A DNA stretch of 64,000 nt from Arcuatula senhousia (lineage: Eukaryota; Mollusca; Bivalvia; Mytilida; Mytilidae): positions 36,795,275 to 36,859,274 of the forward strand of contig OZ020308.1 in the NCBI GenBank assembly GCA_963971305.1, read 5' to 3'. The position numbers and the translations under genes were made by a program. The notes below the pieces were generated by a model, which was not told the origin of the DNA, did no database searches, and saw nothing but the letters and a program-made list of their open reading frames with translations. Below are positions 41,805-53,592 of this stretch, piece by piece. Each line of letters starts with the position of its first letter. Position 1 is the stretch's first letter.

Positions 41805-42295
41805 GTCCCGTGCGGGGCCCGGGTGGCGAATAGGCCCGCAGCAGAGCCTAGCTTGTCGTAAGAGGCGACTAAGGGTCTTTGGATTTTGATGTCGGGTCAG
41901 TGCTCGGCCCACAGAGCGACCAAGTGTGTACCCTAGGTGGCTGAATAGGGTGGCCCTCGTCCGCGGGGGTTGTCAGGTCTATAATACGGAAACCCTGACC
42001 GCCGACCATAGTGGGCCAACGTGTGTGGAGAATGCCACGCTTCATGCACGTAAAAGACCCCTTTGTGGACCGCCAAGTAGTGCACCACATAGGCTAAATT
42101 TTCCGCCCCTATCCACCTCTCCCCTTTTCCTGTGGTTCATCAAAATTTACCGGTCCTTTGTTTCCCATCCCATCCCCATTATTCATTTATCATCATCATT
42201 TCATGTTCATTTTATCACCCTTTTCATGTTCATCGCCTGTAAATAACTTATATAGCGTTGCACGGGCGTAAAACTCCGTCTCACTCAGTCACTCA
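41805..42295 (+). repeat. SINE-like element, full length, with target duplication
   Basis: A 491 bp reference copy for the window. It starts GTCCCGTGCGGGGCCCGG and ends in an ACTC-type tail (TCACTCAGTCACTC). The flanks TTATACAGGTTATT (41791-41804) and TTATACATGTTATT (42296-42309) match at 13 of 14. Confidence 0.95.
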
Positions 42296-42354
42296 TTATA
42301 CATGTTATTTTCGGACGAATCTGTTGGATGCAAATTATATTTTGCGTTGGATAT

Positions 42355-43860
42355 CAAAGGTCCATGTGAGCTATTGCCATCACGTGGCGTCTGTCGTCGT
42401 CTGTTTTCCGTTAATATATCGTTTTTAATATACTCCTCTGAAACTACTTAAAAGAATTAAATGAAACTTGGTTGGATTGATCCTTAGGGTGTCCTGGACA
42501 AAGGTTTTGTTCGATTTTTGAGCTGCCAAAAACATGACCACTGTTTCTAAAAATTGATTTGAATGGGTCACATTACTGTTTTGGCTCGTAAATCAAACTG
42601 CATTGGAGATACAGAAAATCTGATACAACCAATTTTTCCCAGCATCAAAAATCGATTTACAAAATTTAGTCTTCATTTGATCAAAGTTGTCAGATGAAAC
42701 CTTATAAGGGATATGACCCTTTAAGGGTCAGATATTGGGTTTTAAGCCTAACGCTAGCTGCCTTATGTAGTCATAACATTACTTCTGGCTTTCACGGTTT
42801 TATTTAGACGGATAAATCCGCCTACTGTATTTATTATTTTCTATATTACTTTTCAAAATATGATCAAATGTGTTAGAATTCAACGCATTTTCATATATCT
42901 TATTTTTTAAACGACACACAACGATTTTTTTAGTTCCTTTGAAATTTGCAATTTACAAAACAAACTCTTTAATGATAGGCACCAAAACATACATTAATAT
43001 TTATCTGTAAATTGATTGGTTGTGCACTCAACCTTTTAATTTTGTTGTTTTTTCATTGGTTTATCCTTTGTTCCTTTCTGTAAAATTTATAACATTCTAT
43101 ACACAATTCACAATAATGAGGAAACTAGTAAATGCTGGACGAGTTCATTTTTTATCTAAGGGGTTTATGAATCGATGAGCTGAAGGTTTATGAATCGCCT
43201 GTGCTTGCTTAAACCTTCAGCTCATCGAGCTCTACCAAAGTCCCCAATGGGTAGAAGTTGCCCCTTTAGGTTCATTGGCTCTTCAAAAAGCAAAAAAAAA
43301 ACGTTTTTATCATGTTCTTGTCCTAAAGAATAAAAAAAACTTTTACAGATAGAGTATAGTTGTTGCTTGCTTAAATATGTAGCTGCTGCTTAATCTCTTT
43401 AAAAATCACAATTGGGTCGAAGTTGTCAGATGACCGTTTTAGAAGATACCCTTACTATGGACAGATGAGCGATTCAGCTCCTAGGAGGCTCTTGTTTTGA
43501 AAGATGAATGAAATCCTGGTTAGAAGAAAGGAAGAAAAGGATTAGAATATTTGTACTTCATACCTTAAACAACAGACTAATGTCGGGCCAAGAAAAGGTC
43601 GAAGAATAAAAAAAACTTTTGCAAATAGAGTATAGTTGTTGCTTGCTTAAATATGTAGCTGCTGCTTAAGCTCTTTAAAAATCTCAATTGGGTAGAAGTT
43701 GTCAGTTATGGAGACCCTTAATATGGACAGGTGAGCGATTCAGGCTCCTAGGAGCTTCTTGTTTTGAAAGATGATTGAAATCCTGGTTAGAAGAAAGGAA
43801 AAAAAGGATTAGAATAATTATACTTCATACCTTAAACAATAGACTAATGTCGGGCCAACG
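42355..43860. repeat. AGCTCACCTG element fragments, one part duplicated in tandem
   Basis: Pieces of the family are present: the CCATGTGAGCTATTGCCATCA end near 42360, monomer-like blocks to 42780, and the opposite end GATGAGCGATTCAGCTCCTAGGAGGCTC near 43465-43492. A segment of about 275 bp (about 43330-43600) is repeated in tandem at about 43605-43860, including the end sequence and 95 bp of flanking DNA up to TAATGTCGGGCCAA. AT-rich DNA at 42780-43190 lies between. Confidence 0.65.
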
Positions 43861-44566
43861 TTGGCCATTGGTCACCAGTTTGGTCGGCGCAACGGTGACA
43901 GCCGACGTTCGCTGCGACGGATTCTGCACATTTGTGCGACGACGGCTCCAACAGTTTCCTTGACGTCGGCCCAAAGTCGTTCAATTTTTAGATTACAGGC
44001 TGCTTGACGATAGCCCAACCGTGATCCCATTAAATTTTGTGGTATTTGCTGGTGGACCATCTCCGGTCCGACCAAAGAAGTACGATATTAAACAGGTGCA
44101 GATCGTGTTCCAACCATATTTATACTACAACCCTATCTCTGGTTTGTTATAGTAAACGTTTAGAATAATCAAAATAATTACTTTTTAGTATTTGAAAAAA
44201 TCAAAAATAATTTTTAAATAATCAAAGTAAATTTATTATCGTCTCGGGGAAAACACGATACTTATGGTCTGTATTCACGTTGTATTTATTAGGTTATGAT
44301 AATTCAATGAAAATCAATCAATTAAATTTAACTTTTAAAAAGATACCGGGTAAATAATGCAACATTTGTATTTTTCCAACAAAGTCTTGTCACTAACAAC
44401 ATTTACAAATAGTAATAGTAAACTGTTTTTTTTTATTTTGTACTTTCCATAGAAATTAAAAAAAAGTTAAGCATAGGTAGAAAATTTCCTAAATGTTTAA
44501 TACAAACCCCCACCATTTCAAAACAATATTACCAAGCCGTCCATCGTCCAATTTCCAAGAAATAAC
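43861..44566. other. no gene seen
   Basis: Begins with a GC-richer stretch rich in CGACG words (43870-44000), then AT-rich spacer. No coding signal. Confidence 0.4.
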
Positions 44567-46141
44567 TAGAGGCTCCCAGGAGCCTGAATCGCTCACATGG
44601 TCATTAAGGCATAATTGTCTCTTCTTTAATGGGTCAAGTCCCAACTTAGACACAACGGAGACTTTCCTGAGGCTAAATGAGCTGAACATTAAAGCAAGCC
44701 CCACCTTTTCTCTATCTGCAATAGTTTTCATTCAATGGGGCAAAAAAACATGAAAAAACGCTATTTTTGACCTTAAAAGGGCCATTACTCCTATAACAGC
44801 TTATCTGACAACTTCATCCCTATTGAGACTTTTGTAAAGCTTAATGAGCTAAACATTTAAGCAAGCAACACCTTTTCTCTCTCTGCAATAGTTTTCATTC
44901 TTTAGGGCAAAAACATGAAAAAACGCTATTTTTGACCTCAAAAGGGCCATAACCCCTATTAGGGGTCATCAGACAACTTTGACCGAATGGAGACTTTTGT
45001 AGAGCTTAATGAGCTGAACATTTTAGCAGGCAACAGATTTTCTCTATCTGCAATAGTTTTCATTCTATAGGGCAAAAACATGAAAAACGCTATTTTTGAC
45101 CTTATAAGGGCCATAACCCCAATTAGGGGTCATCTGACAACTTCGACCCAATGGAGACTTTTGTAGAGCTTGATGAGCTGAACATTTTAGCAGGCAACAG
45201 CTTTTCTCTATCTGCAATAGTTTTCATTCTATAGGGCAAAAACATGAAAAAACGCTATTTTTGACCTTAAAAGGGCCATAACCCCTATTAGTGGTCATCT
45301 GACAACTTGGACCCAATGGAAACTTTTGTAGAGCTTAATGAGCTGAACATTTTAGCAGGCAACAGCTTTTCTCTATCTGCAATAGTTTTCATTCTATAGG
45401 GCAAAAACATGAAAAAACGCTATTTTTGACCTTAAAAGGGCCATAACCCCAATTAGGGGTCATCTAACAACTTCGACCCAATGGAGACTTTTGTAGAGCT
45501 TAATGAGCTGAACATTTTAGCAGGCAACAGCTTTTTTCTATCTGCAATAATTTTCATTCTATAGGGCAAAAACATGAAAAAACGCTATTTTTGACCTTAA
45601 AAGGGCCATAACCCCAATTAGGGGTCATCTGACAACTTCGACCCAATGGAGACTTTTGTAGAGCTTGATGAGCTGAACATTTTAGCAGGCAACAGCTTTT
45701 CTCTATCTGCAATAGTTTTCATTCTATAGGGCAAAAACATGAAAAAACGCTATTTTTGATCTTAAAAGGGCCATAACCCCTATTAGGGGTCATCTGACAA
45801 CTTCGACCCAATGGAGACTTTTGTAGAGCTTTTGATTCTGAAGAGCCTAAGATCCTTCAGATTTTTTCTATCTGTTCTAGTTTTCAAGTTATAAGTCTTT
45901 GAATGTGATTTTACCCTATGTTCTATTTTTAGTAACAGCGGCCATGTTTGTTTTCAAATCATAAAGCCGAACACAATTTTTAAACATCATGCCCTAATTA
46001 ATACTTGGACCAAGTTTTGAAAACTTCCATTCAGTGGTTTCAGAGAAGAAGATTTTTGAAAAAGTAACGGACGGACGACGGACGACGGACGGATGGCGAT
46101 GACAATAGCTCACTTGACCCTTCGGGTCAGGTGAGCTAAAA
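44567..46141 (+). repeat. AGCTCACCTG element, most complete copy
   Basis: The left end is AGAGGCTCCCAGGAGCCT (a palindrome) followed by GAATCGCTCACATGG. The right end, after a GGACGACGGAC run, is a stem: GCTCACTTGACCC TTC GGGTCAGGTGAGC, then TAAAAA. The words GCTCAC..G and its inverse GGTGAGC mark both ends. Between them lies a 165 bp tandem array. Coding capacity is absent. The 3' hairpin ending in CTAA is reminiscent of Helitrons, but a TC start is not seen, so the class remains open. Confidence 0.75.
44679..45834 (+). repeat. seven tandem units of about 165 bp
   Basis: Unit starts (GAGCTGAACAT or GAGCTAAACAT) lie at 44679, 44846, 45011, 45175, 45340, 45505 and 45670, with spacings of 167, 165, 164, 165, 165 and 165. 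Later units are almost identical and the first two are more diverged. Confidence 0.95.
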
Positions 46142-47640
46142 ACCAATAAAAAGAAAATAAATGAATCCTATTTGTTTAATAATGAGCAAAGTCGTAACCT
46201 CGCTACTTTTTAAGATATTGCAAGTAGAACTAAAGTACATTTTCCGCATCAATTTCCTGTTTAAATCAATGCAATATGTTCCGTGAGAAACATTGGTCAT
46301 GTTCTACTCACAGTGTCTTAAAAGCCATTGAAATAAGGATTTTGTTCTAAATTAACCAAACAATCTTTATTTCGTTTTCTTTTTACTGGATTTTATTTCA
46401 TGGAAATCGGTAGCAAAACAGCTCGGCAATATTGTTTTGAAATTGTTTGGATTTGCATTAAACGGGGTACGGGGAATTTTCTTCCTATGCGTAATTTTGT
46501 TTTGAAGAGTATATAACATTTTTTTTACTGATTTGATTGGTTGGTCCGACGTTGTCCCGACGTAAGAGTACCTAATCCGACCATTAACCTACCTTGCAAA
46601 CCCTCGACCGACGTTGGACTGTTGATGCATTGATTTGTTTATGTTAGAGTGTTTCCTCAGTTTTTGGTCTTTATCTAATATGTATTAAGTCTGTTTTATT
46701 TAAAGCGGTTGCATAAAACTTGTTTAAAAATGTTTAACAAATAGATTTTTTATTTTTATACTACAACTTGCGATTTATTGCCGACGTTAAGCAAACTACA
46801 ATCAATCAATCAATGTAAACGATACAAACAATAAACCAGCACAACATTCTAATTGCAAAAGCTTGTGCTTTCAATTAGAACTCATTGAACACTTCAACAG
46901 GGACTTTCAATGGGGTAAATATTTCAGTTTGGTGCAATAAAGCCTATAAAATATTTCAAATGGGTATTTATTAACCGGAAGTTATATATTTCTTCATCTT
47001 ACTTTTCGTTTTCCAGCAGCAATCTAGAAATACAATTACATGTATATAAATATTACAATAATATTGCTATTTAAAACGATTTGAAGTTACTTTTCCATAT
47101 TTTAATTTATTTCATAAATGTCGTGAAAATACTCCTTTTCTGTAAAATTCCCTTTTAACAACTACATTAATTTTGCAGTGCAATCAGATATGAGACATAA
47201 AAAGTTTAAATTAAATGTTAATAACATTAATAATTTGTTCGTTTTCCAACGAGTATGAAAATACTTTACAAAATGTGTATAGCATTTCATTAAACTTCTT
47301 TTGCAAAGACATCTCAAAAAATGGTACGTTCATAGTGTCTTAAATTTTATTGTTATGTATAAGATATTAAATTACAATACTTGCATTTTCATACCTTCAT
47401 TAACAATCTTTGTGCTTTACTTTCTTCCCAATCCGGTATTCGAGCGTATTCTTTGGTAATGATTACATATCTACAAGATAAAGAGCCTTTTTAATTCAAT
47501 CAATGTAAATTACCCAAAAGGCCAAGACGGAAAATCCGCTCGTGACAGTTTGCACGTGACGTCTTCTGTTCCTATTGGAATTCAATATAATATAACAGTT
47601 ATCAATATAATTTGTGTGTGACCCAGAGCTTCTTTACTAA
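46142..47640. other. no gene; (CAAT)n retroelement tail at 46788-46813
   Basis: At 46779-46813, ATTGCCGACGTTAAGCAAAC runs into CAAT repeats, the same design as the LINE tail at 16390-16435, so a short 3' end of a retroelement lies just before it. The remainder (46142-46780 and 46816-47640) is AT-rich with no gene. Confidence 0.5.
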
Positions 47641-47676
47641 ACAAGAGGCTCCCAGCAGCCTGAATCGCTCACATGC
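47641..47676 (+). repeat. end fragment of the AGCTCACCTG element
   Basis: The sequence reads ACAAGAGGCTCCCAGCAGCC followed by TGAATCGCTCACATG, matching the left end at 44567, and it is cut off by the array that follows. Confidence 0.8.
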
Positions 47677-47700
47677 CTTTTGAACCTAAACTATAGAATA

Positions 47701-49113
47701 AATACAAATGACAACAAAGTTCCAGACAATAAATTTTGCTACGCCTTACGCGCGTTTCGTCTATTCAAGACTCATCAGAGGCGCTCTACCAAAAATATTG
47801 AAAATGCCAAACACTGTATGAATATGAAGAGCATAGAACAGTATAACCAAAAATACCAAACTGGGGAACCAAATTATTACTAAGATATTCAACCTATGTC
47901 TGGGATAGGAAGAACCTTACGGTTTAGACAATTTTGAAATTTAGACGGATAATTTAAAGCTTTGATGTATTCTCCAACTCAAAAGTGTTGGTGCCGGAGC
48001 GGGCTAACCTCGGGGAATTAAAACTCCACCAGCAGTGCTAACCTTCACGTATGTTCGAAATACAAATGACAACAAAGTTCCAGACAATAAATTTTGCTAC
48101 GCCTGACGCGCGTTTCGTCTATTCAAGACTCATCAGAGGCGCTCTACCAAAAATATTGAAAATGCCAAACACTGTATGAATAGGAAGAGCATAGAACAGT
48201 ATAACAAAAATACCAAACTGGGGAACCAAATTATTACTAAGATATTCAACCTATGTCTGGGGTAGGAAGAACCTTAGGGTTTAGACAATTTTGAAATTTA
48301 GACGGATAATTTAAAGCTTTGATGTATTCTCCAACTCAAAAGTGTTGGTGCCGGAGCGGGCTAACCTCGGGGAATTAAAACTCCACCAGCAGTGCTAACC
48401 TTCACGTATGTTCGAAATACAAATGACAACAAAGTTCCAGACAATAAATTTTGCTACGCCTGACGCGCGTTTCGTCTATTCAAGACTCATCAGAGGCGCT
48501 CTACCAAAAATATTGAAAATGCCAAACACTGTATGAATATGAAGAGCATAGAACAGTATAACAAAAATACCAAACTGGGGAACCAAATTATTACTAAGAT
48601 ATTCAACCTATGTCTGGGGTAGGAAGAACCTTAGGGTATAGACAATTTTGAAATTTAGACGGATAATTTAAAGCTTTGATGTATTCTCCAACTCAAAAGT
48701 GTTGGTGCCGGAGCGGGCTAACCTCGGGGAATTAAAAATCCACCAGCAGTGCTAACCTTCACGTATGTTCGAAATACAAATGACAACAAAGTTCCAGACA
48801 ATAGACGCGCGTTTCGTCTATTCAAGGCTCATCAGAGGCGCTCTACCAAAAATATTGAAAATGCCAAACACTGTATGAATATGAAGAGCATAGAACAGTA
48901 TAACCAAAAATACCAAACTGGGGAACCAAATTATTACTAAGATATTCAACCTATGTCTGGGGTACAAAGAACCTTAGGGTTTAGACAATTTTGAAATTTA
49001 GACGGATAATTTAAAGCTTTGATGTATTCTCCAACTCAAAAGTGTTGTTGCCGGAGCGGACTAACCTCGGGGAATTAAAACTCCACCAGCAGTGCTAACC
49101 TTCACGTATGTTC
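47701..49113 (+). repeat. four tandem units of about 357 bp
   Basis: Units begin AATACAAATGACAACAAAGT at 47701, 48059, 48416 and 48773 (spacing 358, 357, 357). The fourth is 340 bp because TAAATTTTGCTACGCCTG is missing. Each contains GCGCGTTTCGTCTATTCA and CTCATCAGAGGCGCTCTACC. Units differ at only a few positions, so the array is young. Short open frames in the units are not genes. Confidence 0.95.
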
Positions 49114-49350
49114 GAATAATATTAGGCAAATACTATTAAACACTCATAGGCTATTAGGTAATTATATTTAGCATTGATCTTTTTCTAAGCAGAATAACTT
49201 GTAAGCCAAAATACTGCCATTTACCCCTATGTTCTATTTTTTATTTTTTTTTAACAGTAATAACAATTTTTATTGCACACTTAAGCTGTTAACAATTCTT
49301 TGTTAGTTACAGCTTTCACTACAGACCCTCTAAAATTCAAACTTACCACA

Positions 49351-49470
49351 TGCACGATGAATGCACGCGCGATGAGCGCACGATGAATGCACGATGAGCG
49401 CACGATGAACGCACGATGAGTGCACGATGAACGCACGATGAGTGCACGATGAGCGCACGATACACGTTCC
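49351..49470 (+). repeat. 11 bp minisatellite (GCACGATGARY)
   Basis: About ten units of GCACGATGAAC, GCACGATGAGC or GCACGATGAGT. Looser copies of CGATGAGCG and ACGTT continue to about 49625. A minus-strand open frame here is a by-product of the repeat. Confidence 0.9.
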
Positions 49471-49625
49471 ACGCACGATGAGCGATGAGCGTTTAAACAC
49501 TCACACGCACGATTGAATCGCTCAAATACACGATTGGGGATTTCACACGATTAACCACTCAAATGAACGTTACACGATGAGCGATGAACATTTAAACGCT
49601 CACACGCACGATGAGCGATGAACGT

Positions 49626-49914
49626 TGAATATTCATGCAGAGAAAATAAAAACACGTTTTAGTTATAATTTTCAGATACAGTACTATCCTCCAAGTAATT
49701 GTCGAATTTTTTGTATGTAAAAAGATTTTTTTTTTCGTTTTCATTTTCATATATTTTTATCCTAATCACCATTAATGATATAAAATAACTTTTATTATTT
49801 TTTTATATTCTATTTATTTGCTTAAATTTTTAATTATTAAATATATTTTTTTTTCAAATTTATTTAATTATTTGTTTATTATTGCTGATGTGAACTGATT
49901 GCTAGTTACTTACT
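49626..49914. other. no gene seen
   Basis: Very AT-rich DNA with T-runs and no structure recognised. Confidence 0.4.
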
Positions 49915-52060
49915 GTTTATATAACTTTATTCTCATAAACCAAGCATTTAGGTACAGAGAATAACTATGTACAATATATACAACATTACAGACACACAAT
50001 ACAACACAGAACAGTAACACAAAAATACACATAACACATTCATTGATATGATATATAGAAATAGTGAAGTTTAGCCGGGAGGACACGTTTTTTTATTTAT
50101 GATTTTTAATAAATTTACAAAGTTTGTTTAATTTTGATATATTTTTTGTTTCCATAATATCCTTGAACTTTAAGATATTTGGGTTTCTAATTAGCTGTTT
50201 ACTGATCAATTTCTTTCGTTCATCTAATAAGCATTCACATTCTAAGATATAGTGAAATTCGTCTCCAATACTTCTATTACATAAGTTACATTTTCTATTC
50301 TGTCGTTCAACGTTGTTCCATCTTCCCGTTTCAACAGGAAGTTTATGATTACATGTTCTAAATTTACAAAGTGTTATAGAATCTTTTTTGTTCAATGTTT
50401 CAAAATAATGCTCAAACTCTAAAGTGTCTTTGAAAATCTTATAATTTGCGGCTTTTGAGCAATTTTGAATTTCGTCATGCCAGCTTTGTTGAAACTGATC
50501 AGTTAAACTTTCCATAATTCTTTTCTTTAACCATTCAGAGCTTCGAAAGAAATGCGAGTTCCAAATATGAGTGTATCCACATTCGTTAAAAATACTTTTG
50601 ATGTGTCCAAGCCAAGAAAAATTTACATTTTGGGTATTAAACAGATGTAACATAAGCTTGTAAATTAGTACACATAGTTTTGTCTGTTTTCCAGACAATA
50701 ATTTTGACCAATATGATACCATTCTTAATTTAATGTCAAGATATAAAGGAAATCTTCCTAATTCGCCGTACACAAAACAGTTTGGCGTAGACGATTTTAA
50801 ATTAAGTAAAAGTTTGCAAAATTTCAGATGAACCTTTTCAATTATATGACAATTTTTGAAGCCCCAAGTTTCGCACCCGTACAACAGTATTGGCTTAACC
50901 ATTTTATCAAATAAGTCTAACTGACAAGAAATTGATAGATTATGATACTTTCCCAATTTAAAGACTTCATACATTGCCTTTGTTCCCTTTTCTGCTTGTG
51001 CTTTGATTGCCAAGTTAAAATTACCAGTTTTATTTAATTTGGTTCCAAGGTAGTTAAAATCCTTGACAATTTCTAGTTCTTTATTTGCGTATACAAAGCG
51101 CAAATTATTTGGTAATCTACCGATTGCAAAACATTAAATTTTAGTTTTTTCTATATTAACAGTAAGTTGCCATTCTCTACAGTAATCGTAGAAGCTGTTT
51201 AATTGTGATTGGAGGCCCTCTGCTGTTTCAGACATAAGAACTGTATCGTCTGCGTATAAGAGTGCAAATAATTTTGCGTACACCCCTAAAATTGATTCTA
51301 AATCTTCAGAAATGGATACCAGGCCGATGTTGTTTTGATTTTCTAGGAAAGATTCTAAATCATTCAAAAAAACGGCAAATAGGAAAGGGGACATATTTTC
51401 ACCTTGTCTCACCCCATTATTACAAGGGAAATAGTCAGATTTTTCATGGTTAAAGACAATATTAGACTTAATGTTTTTATACATGTTCTGAATAATATTA
51501 AGCATTTTTCCATTTATATTATTTAGTATTAATTTATGCCACAAGCCAGATCGCCACACTTTATCGAAAGCTTTCTCAAAGTCTATAAAGGCACAGAAAA
51601 GTTTCTTTTTTTCAGTTTAAGAAGTTCGAATAGTCCATGTAAGGTAAAAAGATTGTCGATAGTGCAGTAACCTTGACGGAACCCACTTTGGTTTTCATTA
51701 AGGACGGAGAAGTTTTCAGAATATTTATTTAATCTGTTTGTAAGAACAGCAGTAAAAAGTTTTCCTAAACAACTAACTATCGTAATAGGACGAAAGTTTT
51801 TAGGGTTTTTACTATCTCCTTTATTTTTGTAAATAGGTTTGATGTTTCCAATAAGCCAGCTTTCGGGTACTATTCCTGTTTCGAATACTAGATTGAACAA
51901 CTTTTCATAAATTTCAATAAACTCATTTGATGTTGATTTTATGTACTGTTCCTATATACCATCATCGAAGCCAAAGCCAAATACGGATCCAGCAGTGTTA
52001 TAATCATTAATAAATTCATTTAAATAAACATTTTGGTACAATTCCGCAACATCTTATAAG
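49915..52060 (-). pseudogene. LINE (CR1/L2-like) reverse transcriptase and C-terminus
   Basis: The minus strand reads from about 52060. Finger motifs come first (NIKPIYKNKGDSKNPKNFRP, ENQSGFRQGY, 51583-51900). Motif A follows, FCAFIDFEKAFDKVW, across a frameshift in an A-run near 51570. Next are GVRQGENMSPFLFAVFLNDL (motif B) and LLYADDTVLMSETAEGLQ (motif C, 51134-51559). The thumb and linker have KMVKPILLYGCETWG (50093-51103), and a zinc-type cluster CNLCNRSIGDEFHYILEC precedes the stop at 50093. About 180 bp of 3' UTR ends near 49915 after GAGAATAAAGTTAT. Catalytic residues are present; a stop near 51130 and one frameshift are the main breaks. Endonuclease is missing, as expected for 5' truncation. 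Confidence 0.85.
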
Positions 52061-52934
52061 ACATGTTTATCTCCCAACTTGAAAATAATTAACAATATTC
52101 AAATTTATTTCTTTTTATTGAATAAATTTAAAGACCTACACAGGTTATAAATCAATAAAACGAGAGAACAAAACTTGCCAAAATTGCGATTCCCGTTAAA
52201 TTTTCCAGTCAAAATGAAGATTTATAAAATCTAACTTCAAAACAGAAAGATTTTAATATTTTAAAACAGAAAATTATTCAAACGAAAATAACTCCTAGAA
52301 TTATTTGTCTTTATTGGATCATTTGCAAAAGATTGCCCCATTTATCAATACTGGCAGGGATTAAATAAAACTTAAATAAAAACTTAGTTTTCTTATTTCC
52401 AGATACTGGCAATAATTTGGACCTTAACATTATTATTTCGTAACTATAAACGTCTATATGTTTTACGTGTAATATGCTTTCAACTCTTAGTGGAATAATT
52501 TGCATTTGATAACGATTATTAATTAACAAGGTCCTGCTCATCACCTGTGGTTTTCTTCCCCTTAGATACCCGCTGTGACCTTCCGCATTAAACATCCGTT
52601 ATATATGCATGCGGCCTGTATTTTGTTTATTGTACATGATGAGTTCGGTCAGTCTTTGTTTTCACATTCATCATAAGAGGAAACGTTTATCTTCATTGAA
52701 AAAATATGTACCCGGTATATATGATTTGATAAAGAAAGACATTTGAAACTTAACATTTTATATAAAGTACATGGACTTAGTCTTCTTACAGAAACCTATA
52801 AAGTTATACGTTTTTACACCAGGGACATTGACAGACAGACACCAAAAAGTTGGCGATACATGTAACATAGTAAACCAAGGACAGACAGACGGACACCAAG
52901 TGATTGAATATCATGGTCAGAGCTTGGTAGTTAT
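52061..52934. other. no gene; short repeat of GGACACCAAGTGAT
   Basis: AT-rich DNA. At 52829-52905 the words ACAGACAGACACCAAAAAGT and ACAGACGGACACCAAGTGAT flank CATGTAACATAGTAAACCAA. The same arrangement recurs at 58609-58682. Confidence 0.45.
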
Positions 52935-53588
52935 CCGTTAGAAAATTTCATTCATTCACAGTCTATTGTTTATCTGGCTCGACTTCATACTGATGATATA
53001 AATCCACTACTAAAAGAGGCATTTGAACTAACTATAAGAGCTTAGATTCAAACAATATTTTTTCTTGGTACACTAATGTAAAAGATAATTCTCCGAACCA
53101 AGAAATAGGAGAAAATATTATTAATTGTAAAACAATGAAAAATGTTAAAAACTTAAAATCTAATATTAAAATAGAGATAAATGACAAGTTAAATCATTTA
53201 TTCTCTGATAAAATTAAGAGTTTTGATGAAAATAATAAGCTCTTTCTTTATAAAAAAAACTAAACCCTACTTTAGAAGGAGAGTATTATTTGTAAGAATC
53301 TTTATTTTATTTGAGACAAATCTTTCCTAAACTTAGAATTAGTTAAAATCATAATCTGGAAATTGAGAGGGGAAGATATTTCAAAATTCCCCGCAATGAC
53401 ATATTATGTAAAACTTGTAATAAACTTGAAGATGAAAAGCATTTTCTTTTAAATTGTAATATAAATAAAAGAATCAGAGAAAACCTTTTTAATTTTCTAA
53501 GAACAGATGATTTAAATTATGTTAATATGTCGGATGAAGATAAAATGGTCTATTTACTTACCCCAACAGATCATATTTGGCTTCTTTA
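52935..53588 (+). pseudogene. LINE ORF2 C-terminal fragment
   Basis: Plus-strand fragment without a usable start. It reads SIVYLARLHTDDINPLLKEA (52960-53020), then after frameshifts RQIFPKLRIS, a TAA, and NHNLEIERGRYFKIPRNDIL, followed by a zinc-type cluster CKTCNKLEDEKHFLLNC (53409-53460) and a tail similar to 32689-33246. It belongs to the same LINE group as the two minus-strand copies. It stops at the TTAA where the foldback element begins. Confidence 0.75.
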
Positions 53589-53592
53589 TTAA

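Noticed and set aside
47701..49113. CRISPR-like array
   Set aside because: Units are about 357 bp with no alternating short repeat and unique spacer; this is a plain tandem repeat in eukaryotic DNA.
49281..49472. minus-strand protein rich in HRA and IVRSS repeats
   Set aside because: It is the translation of the 11 bp minisatellite.
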